DNA of 64,000 nucleotides from Nitrosospira briensis C-128 (GTDB taxonomy: Bacteria; Pseudomonadota; Gammaproteobacteria; Burkholderiales; Nitrosomonadaceae): positions 1,426,001 to 1,490,000 of the forward strand of contig NZ_CP012371.1 of NCBI RefSeq assembly GCF_000619905.2, read 5' to 3'. The notes beneath the pieces were generated by a model. That model saw nothing but the letters and a program-made list of their open reading frames with translations. It did no database searches and was not told the DNA's origin. The position numbers and the translations under genes were made by a program. Positions 58,403 through 64,000 of the stretch are shown here, in pieces. How positions within the stretch are numbered: position 1 is the first letter of the stretch; each line of letters begins with the position of its first letter.

Positions 58403-58475
58403 GAACGAGCGCCGTTTGTTACGATCCTTCCCTGCCGAGCCTCGCGGGACTGTGCCCGTTGCAGCGCTCCTCGGC
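58403..58475 (-). promoter_or_regulatory. SAH riboswitch in the ahcY leader
   Basis: Read on the minus strand, the leader has GCCGAGGAGCGCTGC at its 5' side, a CGGG-loop-CCCG hairpin, then GAGGCTCGGC, which pairs with GCCGAG to close P1, and finally GGCGCTC near the ahcY start. GAGCGC in the first segment can pair with GCGCTC to form the pseudoknot of the SAH class. These elements match the SAH riboswitch consensus in sequence and order. The 3' pseudoknot strand lies about 20 bases before the ahcY start codon. SAH binding is expected to raise ahcY expression. Confidence 0.92.
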
Positions 58476-58529
58476 ATGGCGAAGGGATGAAGCTAATCTG
58501 AAAATTCAAGCCTGAGCACGCGTCATTGC

Positions 58530-59711
58530 TTAAGCTTCTACCGCGGTTTTGATTCCTGCTTCGTCGCGCAGCAATGCGGCTTTATCTATGGCTTCCCAGG
58601 TGAATTCCGGCTCGTCACGACCAAAATGGCCATAGGCGGCGGTTTTCTCGTATATCGGACGCAGCAGGTCAAGCGTATGAATAATAGCACGGGGTCGCAA
58701 ATCAAAATGACGCTCGATCAGCTTGATGATTTTCGCGTCGGGAATTTTTCCTGTTCCGAAAGTTTCCACCATCAGTGAGACAGGACGCGCGACGCCAATG
58801 GCGTAGGCTATCTGAACTTCACATCTGCTGGCGATACCGGCGGCAACGATGTTCTTGGCCACGTAACGCCCTGCATAGGCTGCAGAACGGTCGACCTTGG
58901 AAGGATCCTTACCCGAGAATGCGCCACCACCGTGATGCGCCGTACCGCCATAGGTGTCCACTATGATCTTGCGGCCCGTCAAGCCGCAATCGCCCATCGG
59001 GCCCCCTACCACGAAACGTCCGGTGGGATTGATGAGGTAGCGACTCTCGCCATTCAGCATTTTTTTCGGAAGCACCGGCTTGATGACTTCTTCGATTATC
59101 GCTTCACTCAGTTGCGCGTGAGGAATATCCGGATGATGCTGGGTAGATATCACCACGGTTTCGATCCGCTGCGGTATGCCGTTCACATAGCGCACCGATA
59201 CTTGCGACTTCGCATCGGGACGCAACCACGGCAGGCGCCCATCTTTTCTCAGTTCCGCTTGCCGCTCCATCAAGCGATGGGCATAGTAAATCGGCATCGG
59301 CATCAATTGCGGCGTCTCGTCGCAGGCATAGCCGAACATGAGTCCCTGGTCGCCCGCGCCCTGATCCATTTCCTCTTCTTTAGTGCGGTTGACTCCTTGC
59401 GCAATGTCAGGAGACTGTTTGTTGAACGCGGTAAGCACAGCACAGGTACGATAATCGAAACCGATATCGGAACTGTCGTAACCAATACGCTTGACCGCCG
59501 CACGCGCAACTTGCATATAGTCGACGTTGGCTGTGGTGGTAATTTCACCCGACATCACGATCAGGCCTGTACTGCACAGCGTCTCGCAGGCTACCCGTGC
59601 ACTGGGATCCTGGGTGAGGATAGCATCCAGGATTGAATCGGAAATCTGATCAGCTACCTTGTCTGGATGACCTTCGGATACGGATTCGGAAGTAAAAAGA
59701 TATTCACTCAT
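58530..59711 (-). CDS. metK: Methionine adenosyltransferase
   Basis: A 393-residue enzyme that makes SAM from methionine and ATP. It begins [22 protein letters not shown], with the [12 protein letters not shown] and [19 protein letters not shown] signatures. The start at 59711 is certain; the longer frame to 59897 reads through a short tandem repeat and is not coding. It is upstream of ahcY with 147 bp between, most of which is the SAH riboswitch leader. Confidence 0.97.
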   Translation of the reverse strand: MSEYLFTSESVSEGHPDKVADQISDSILDAILTQDPSARVACETLCSTGLIVMSGEITTTANVDYMQVARAAVKRIGYDSSDIGFDYRTCAVLTAFNKQSPDIAQGVNRTKEEEMDQGAGDQGLMFGYACDETPQLMPMPIYYAHRLMERQAELRKDGRLPWLRPDAKSQVSVRYVNGIPQRIETVVISTQHHPDIPHAQLSEAIIEEVIKPVLPKKMLNGESRYLINPTGRFVVGGPMGDCGLTGRKIIVDTYGGTAHHGGGAFSGKDPSKVDRSAAYAGRYVAKNIVAAGIASRCEVQIAYAIGVARPVSLMVETFGTGKIPDAKIIKLIERHFDLRPRAIIHTLDLLRPIYEKTAAYGHFGRDEPEFTWEAIDKAALLRDEAGIKTAVEA

Positions 59712-60079
59712 GTTGTCCAGCCGCCATAGTGGTAAAAGGTCTGTAGAATACCAAATTACTCGGGTATTAAGAAGATCAATGATAGTGAAACCATGTTTAT
59801 TCCTGCGGAATCCTTGAACATCCGCACTTGCATAACGATGGCGTTTTGGGATTGGATACCGCAAAGGTACGCCAGGCACGTCAGGCACGTCAGGCACGGA
59901 TGCGAGTGGTTCGCCAGGGATGGCGAGGGAATCGGGAATGGTAATGGTACCGAGGGCTTTCTCATGCGGCGCAGTACGCTTCGCTTATTGACGCTCTCCC
60001 CGACACTGCTACGCTTTACGCCTGACCGTGTGCAACTTTCCATATACACGGACGTCACATTCAGTTCGGCACGTCACAG
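59712..60079. other. Divergent metK-dapF intergenic region
   Basis: A 368-bp gap that should hold both promoters. It contains the short tandem repeat at 59873-59899. I see no SAM riboswitch before metK. Confidence 0.4.
59873..59899. repeat. Three tandem copies of a 9-bp unit
   Basis: CAGGCACGT is repeated three times, with the last base of the third unit changed to G. It lies between metK and dapF and does not fall in a real gene. Confidence 0.75.
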
Positions 60080-60907
60080 ATGAGAATCAAGTTTTCCAAA
60101 ATGCATGGCCTCGGCAATGATTTCGTTGTGATTGATGGCGTCAGTCAGTCGGTTTCCCTCAGTACGGAACAATTACAGCGGCTTGCCGACCGCCATTTTG
60201 GCGTCGGCTGTGATCAGGTTCTTCTCGTAGAAACCGCGGAAGGCGATGCTGATTATCGCTATCGAATATTCAATGCGGATGGGGGCGAAGTGGAGCAGTG
60301 CGGCAACGGCGCGCGCTGTTTCGTTCGCTATGTGCATGATCGCGGAATGACAAGCAAGCGCGAAATCCGCGTGGAGACGCTGGGAGGCGTGATAATTCCA
60401 AGGCTGGAGGCCGATGGAGAAGTCACTGTCAATATGGGCGCGCCCAAATTCGAACCTCGGGAAATCCCCTTCGTCGCCGAAAAACGCGCACCGACTTATC
60501 TACTCGATATCGACAGCAAACAACTGGAAATCAGCGTTGTGTCGATGGGTAATCCCCACGCCGTGCAATTGGTGCCGGATATAGATGATGCGCCAGTATT
60601 GACCGAAGGTGTGATGATCGAGGGTCATCCACGTTTTCCTCAGCGGGTGAATGCCGGTTATATGCAGGTTATCGACCGACATCATATCCGGCTGCGCGTA
60701 TATGAACGCGGCGCTGGCGAAACGCTAGCTTGTGGCACTGGCGCTTGTGCCGCAGTGGTAGCGGGAATTCAACGGGGCGTGCTTGAGTCACCAGTGGAGG
60801 TCAGTTTTCGCGGCGGCGATTTATTTATCCGATGGGAAGGCGAAAATCAACCGGTCTGGATGACAGGTCCCGCAGTCACCGTGTTCGATGGAGAGATCGA
60901 CTTATAG
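60080..60907 (+). CDS. dapF: Diaminopimelate epimerase
   Basis: A 275-residue enzyme of lysine and peptidoglycan synthesis. The two catalytic cysteines are C74 (EQCGNGARC) and C218 (LACGTGAC), with the usual [13 protein letters not shown]-terminus. It begins a dapF-DUF484-xerC-hslVU run typical of proteobacteria. Confidence 0.97.
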   Translation: MRIKFSKMHGLGNDFVVIDGVSQSVSLSTEQLQRLADRHFGVGCDQVLLVETAEGDADYRYRIFNADGGEVEQCGNGARCFVRYVHDRGMTSKREIRVETLGGVIIPRLEADGEVTVNMGAPKFEPREIPFVAEKRAPTYLLDIDSKQLEISVVSMGNPHAVQLVPDIDDAPVLTEGVMIEGHPRFPQRVNAGYMQVIDRHHIRLRVYERGAGETLACGTGACAAVVAGIQRGVLESPVEVSFRGGDLFIRWEGENQPVWMTGPAVTVFDGEIDL

Positions 60908-60926
60908 AATTCAGACAGGGAGAAAC

Positions 60927-61592
60927 ATGGAATCAAGTCCGGAAGAAGTCGCTCAATACCTGCGCACACATCCTGAATTTTTTGAAGAATATGCCGATGT
61001 GCTGGCGGAGATTCAGATTCCGCATCCTCATGGCGGCAGAGCCATTCCCATTAGCGAACGCCAGATCGTCGCGCTTCGGGACAAGAATCGCATCTTGCAG
61101 GATAAATTGGGCGAGTTGATCAGATTTGGTGAGGAAAACGGCGGTATTACGGAAAAAATGCACCGTCTGGCAGTAGCGCTCCTCACATTCGCTCACCTGG
61201 CTGATTTTCTACATGGGTTGAACTTTCATTTGCGCGAGGATTTTTCCATCCCTCATATGGCCTTGAGGTTGTGGAACATGACTGCCGAAGGCCCCGCGCT
61301 ACCCGAGTTCGCGCCAACCAGCACCGATATCCATGCTCTGGCTGAAAACCTTTCACGCCCTTACTGCGGTTCTCACGTGTTGGACGAGATCAGAGACTGG
61401 TTCGGAGAAGATGCTGTTCGCCTGCGCTCATTTGCGATGGTGTCCCTGTCGGCAGAGCAAACTATCGGTCTGCTGGTGATGGCCAGCGAGGATCCGCAGC
61501 GATTTTACCCGGAGATGGGAACGATTTACCTGGCGCAACTGGGCGAACTGGTAAGCGCCGCATTGAAACGTTTCACACAGGCTGAAGGATAA
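60927..61592 (+). CDS. DUF484 family protein
   Basis: A 221-residue protein starting MESSPEEVAQYLRTHPEFFEEY, the hallmark of DUF484 (YigA-like). A GAF-like fold is suggested by the rest (HVLDEIRDWFGEDAVRLRSFAMVSL, GLLVMASEDPQRFYPEMGT). The ATG at 60927 follows CAGGGAG. It almost always lies between dapF and xerC, but its function is unknown. Confidence 0.88.
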   Translation: MESSPEEVAQYLRTHPEFFEEYADVLAEIQIPHPHGGRAIPISERQIVALRDKNRILQDKLGELIRFGEENGGITEKMHRLAVALLTFAHLADFLHGLNFHLREDFSIPHMALRLWNMTAEGPALPEFAPTSTDIHALAENLSRPYCGSHVLDEIRDWFGEDAVRLRSFAMVSLSAEQTIGLLVMASEDPQRFYPEMGTIYLAQLGELVSAALKRFTQAEG

Positions 61593-61611
61593 GAAAAGCG
61601 TATTGCCAAAC

Positions 61612-62520
61612 ATGACATCGGGTAATCATCAGGCCGAACTTGCCTCGGCCTATCTCTTCCATCTTACTAAAGAACGACGTTTGTCACCGCTTACCTGTGA
61701 AAGTTACGCTCGCGATATTCGTGCTTTGTTGAACCTTGCGCAAGAAACACCTCTCGACCGATTGCAAATTCATCACGTCCGCCGGTTTGCCGCTCAGCTA
61801 CATGGAGAAGGACTTTCCGGCAGGAGTTTAGCCAGGATGTTGTCGGCGTGGCGGGGCTTTTACAGGTACCTGACGCGGGATCACGGCTATGCGTCCAACC
61901 CCTGCGACGGGATACGCGCGCCTAAATCGCCAAAAACCCTGCCGCACACCCTCTCTCCCGACGAGGCCGCGAAGCTGCTGGAGTTTCCAGCCTCCGACGA
62001 TTTGATGGCATTGCGCGACAAAGCCATGTTCGAGCTGTGCTATTCATCCGGGCTACGGCTGGGAGAGCTCGCTGGCCTGAAACCCGAGGATCTGAGTCTG
62101 GACGACGGCACAGCACGAGTTATCGGCAAAGGTGGAAAAACGCGCATCGTGCCCGTCGGCAGCAAGGCGGCGCAAGCCTTGCGCGAATGGATGAAACAAC
62201 GCCAGGCGCTGGCCAAACCCGGCGAAACTGCACTATTCATGTCACGATATGGCAAGAATATCAGCCGCCGATCGATCGATCAGCGGCTGAAAATCCAGGC
62301 GATGCGTCAAGGAATCAGCGCCAATATTCACCCTCACGTGCTACGGCATTCGTTTGCCTCGCACCTGTTACAATCCAGCGGCGATTTACGGGCTGTGCAG
62401 GAGATGCTAGGGCACGCCAGCATCAGCACTACCCAGGTTTATACCCATCTGGATTTCCAGCATTTGTCGAAGATCTACGATGCGGCCCACCCACGTGCCA
62501 GGAAGAAGGAAAAAAGTTAG
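61612..62520 (+). CDS. xerC: Tyrosine recombinase XerC
   Basis: A 302-residue recombinase that resolves chromosome dimers at dif with XerD. It has an N-terminal core-binding domain (about 1-95) and a catalytic domain with R149, K173, H242, R245 (HVLRHSF), H268 (MLGHAS) and the nucleophile Y277 (TQVYTHL). The start may be ATG 61612 or TTG 61603. Gene order fits XerC better than XerD. Confidence 0.95.
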   Translation: MTSGNHQAELASAYLFHLTKERRLSPLTCESYARDIRALLNLAQETPLDRLQIHHVRRFAAQLHGEGLSGRSLARMLSAWRGFYRYLTRDHGYASNPCDGIRAPKSPKTLPHTLSPDEAAKLLEFPASDDLMALRDKAMFELCYSSGLRLGELAGLKPEDLSLDDGTARVIGKGGKTRIVPVGSKAAQALREWMKQRQALAKPGETALFMSRYGKNISRRSIDQRLKIQAMRQGISANIHPHVLRHSFASHLLQSSGDLRAVQEMLGHASISTTQVYTHLDFQHLSKIYDAAHPRARKKEKS

Positions 62521-62540
62521 ATCTTCAGGGACCATACAGC

Positions 62541-62571
62541 TTGCGTTTTCTCTGCGGATCAGCGTTATAAT
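62541..62571 (+). promoter_or_regulatory. Sigma-70-like promoter before hslV
   Basis: A consensus -10 TATAAT (62566-62571) lies 30 bp before the hslV ATG. TTGCGT at 62541-62546 is a possible -35, with a long 19-bp spacer. No heat-shock sigma-32 motif was seen. Confidence 0.5.
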
Positions 62572-62600
62572 CTTCGCTCAATCATCACGCGACAACTTCC

Positions 62601-63137
62601 ATGCTAGAACATCGCGGTACAACCATACTTTCCGCTCGACGAGGCGCCCAAGTCGCGCTTGGGGGAGATGGCCAGGTAACTTTAGGCGCCATTGTCGCCA
62701 AGGCGAGCGCGCGCAAGGTACGCAGGCTTTACCATGAAAAGATACTTGCGGGGTTTGCCGGCGGAACCGCTGATGCTTTTACCTTGTTTGAGCGGTTTGA
62801 AGGTAAGCTTGAAAGGCATCAGGGGCACCTGATGCGCTCGGCGGTTGAGCTGGCGAAGGACTGGCGCACCGATCGAATTTTACGTCGACTGGAGGCGATG
62901 CTCGTCGTCGCCGACCTGACTACTACGCTCATCATAACGGGATCGGGCGACGTGATCGAGCCCGAGTTCGGTATTGCTGCGATTGGTAGTGGCGGCGCTT
63001 ACGCTCACTCCGCTGCACGTGCCCTGTTGGATAACACCAGTATGACGCCGGTGGAAATCGTCAAGAAGGCGCTGGTCATCGCCGGCGATCTGTGCATTTA
63101 TACCAATCAGAACCATGTTATCGAGGTACTCGAGTAA
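62601..63137 (+). CDS. hslV: ATP-dependent protease peptidase subunit HslV (ClpQ)
   Basis: A 178-residue Ntn hydrolase. Removal of the first six residues exposes the catalytic threonine T7 (TTILSARRG). Other signatures are [28 protein letters not shown] and [18 protein letters not shown]. It forms double hexamers that HslU feeds with unfolded substrates. Confidence 0.97.
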   Translation: MLEHRGTTILSARRGAQVALGGDGQVTLGAIVAKASARKVRRLYHEKILAGFAGGTADAFTLFERFEGKLERHQGHLMRSAVELAKDWRTDRILRRLEAMLVVADLTTTLIITGSGDVIEPEFGIAAIGSGGAYAHSAARALLDNTSMTPVEIVKKALVIAGDLCIYTNQNHVIEVLE

Positions 63138-63316
63138 ACTGAAAAACTTGTACGGTAATCGAGGAATATAACCGTGGAAGATGACCTGAATGACAGGGGT
63201 AAAAATATATGCCTCTCGGCGAATGAGCGCGGGGCAGCATAGTCGCGCATATCGCATGCCTCCACCTTGGTTCACCTTAGCTTCGTACCTCTCGCATTTA
63301 TCACCGGCCTGAAATC

Positions 63317-64000
63317 ATGTCACAACTGACCCCGCAGGAAATCGTCCACGAACTGGATAAACACATCATCGGCCAGGACAGCGCCAAACGCTCCGTGGCC
63401 ATTGCCCTGAGAAATCGCTGGCGCAGGCAACAGGTAATGGATCCCCTTCGGCAGGAGATTACGCCAAAAAATATCTTAATGATCGGCCCGACCGGTGTTG
63501 GCAAGACCGAAATTGCGCGACGTCTGGCTAAACTGGCCGGGGCGCCCTTCATCAAGGTGGAAGCGACCAAATTCACTGAGGTGGGGTATGTCGGGCGGGA
63601 TGTCGATTCGATCATCCGCGATTTGGTGGAAGCCGCCGTCAAGCAATCCCGTGAGCAGGAAACGCATAAAATGCGCGCGCGTGCGGAAGATCATGCGGAA
63701 GAGCGCATCCTTGATGTTCTGCTGCCTGCCGCGAGAGAGATGGGTGTGCAGACGGAGGTGGGGGAGATGGAAAATACCACCCGGCAGAAATTCCGCAAAA
63801 GATTGCGTGAAGGTGAGCTCGACGATAAGGAAATCGAGATAGAGGTGTCGTCCGCGCACACCCATATGGAAATCTTCGCTCCCCCCGGAATGGAGGAATT
63901 GACGACCCAAATTCAAGGAATGTTCCAGAACCTCGGCGGAGAGCGGAAGAAAACCCGCAAGCTGAGAATTCGGGAAGCATTGAAAATCATTATCGATGAG
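63317..64000 (+). CDS. hslU: ATP-dependent protease ATPase subunit HslU (5' part)
   Basis: The first 228 codons of HslU (ClpY), cut by the window edge. It begins [20 protein letters not shown]; Walker A is GPTGVGKT (57-64), followed by the pore-loop motif GYVGRD. The I-domain begins after about residue 110. It lies 179 bp after hslV on the same strand, a somewhat wide gap for this pair. Confidence 0.96.
   Translation, partial: MSQLTPQEIVHELDKHIIGQDSAKRSVAIALRNRWRRQQVMDPLRQEITPKNILMIGPTGVGKTEIARRLAKLAGAPFIKVEATKFTEVGYVGRDVDSIIRDLVEAAVKQSREQETHKMRARAEDHAEERILDVLLPAAREMGVQTEVGEMENTTRQKFRKRLREGELDDKEIEIEVSSAHTHMEIFAPPGMEELTTQIQGMFQNLGGERKKTRKLRIREALKIIIDE

Noticed and set aside
59712-59897. 62-codon N-terminal extension of metK
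   Set aside because: The extension reads through a 9-bp tandem repeat and lies before the universally conserved MetK N-terminus.

Overview
The window reads as a chromosomal stretch of a betaproteobacterium, most likely an ammonia oxidiser of the Nitrosomonadaceae (Nitrosospira-like). The reasons are a Rh50-type (not Amt-type) ammonium channel, a PEP-CTERM/exosortase-associated acyltransferase, class I c-type cytochrome, and betaproteobacterial gene orders (metK-SAH riboswitch-ahcY-metF, dapF-DUF484-xerC-hslVU, mreBCD-mrdA-rodA-rlpA, gatCAB). The genus call is an inference from gene content; there is no rRNA or tRNA gene in the window to confirm it.

Layout. 1-2.9 kb: 5' part of a ThiF/E1-like gene, divergent from a PEP-CTERM-associated acyltransferase, then the Rh50 channel. 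2.9-6.8 kb (minus): rng, maf, rlmH, rsfS, nadD. 7-12.2 kb (minus): aceF, aceE, folD. 12.4-17.8 kb: an unknown membrane protein, an AIF-like flavoprotein, pyrC, recQ. 17.8-24.4 kb is an accessory stretch: a decayed trbG, an intact trbH, an SRPBCC protein, an O-methyltransferase, an orphan response regulator, about 1 kb of apparently empty DNA, and kup. 24.5-29.7 kb (minus): an unusual Nramp-like transporter, a DCC thiol protein, a DUF4156 lipoprotein, ynfA, a START-domain protein, a methyltransferase, lgt. 30-38 kb: ilvD, a thioredoxin-domain protein, a cytochrome c with a clear terminator, a YdcF protein, an OsmC protein, coq7, glcF. 38.4-42.1 kb: a GDT1-type transporter, a CBS protein, a MidA-like methyltransferase, a pteridine reductase. 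42.2-45.8 kb: gatCAB. 45.9-52.5 kb: the rod-shape operon. 53-54 kb: a coupled two-gene DUF6884/GIY-YIG cassette. 54.3-60 kb: an aminotransferase, metF, ahcY with an SAH riboswitch, metK. 60-64 kb: dapF, DUF484, xerC, hslV and the start of hslU.

The most distinctive non-coding content is three families of inverted-repeat elements. Family A has two nearly identical 161-bp copies with 19-bp terminal inverted repeats and 4-bp target duplications (TTAG, TTAT); one sits exactly at the aceF stop codon. Family B is a 159-bp element with perfect 19-bp inverted repeats, plus a half copy. Family C is a 403-bp element with 26-bp imperfect ends enclosing a GC-rich, foldable core, plus a degenerate relic elsewhere. 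They lie in intergenic regions, several in divergent promoter regions.

Functionally the window is mostly housekeeping: pyruvate decarboxylation, translation quality and ribosome maturation, the activated methyl cycle under SAH control, cell-wall elongation, and protein and DNA maintenance. The best candidates for something undescribed are the DUF6884/GIY-YIG pair, the divergent E1-like/acyltransferase pair, the Nramp homologue that lacks the usual metal-binding motifs, and the structured family C element.
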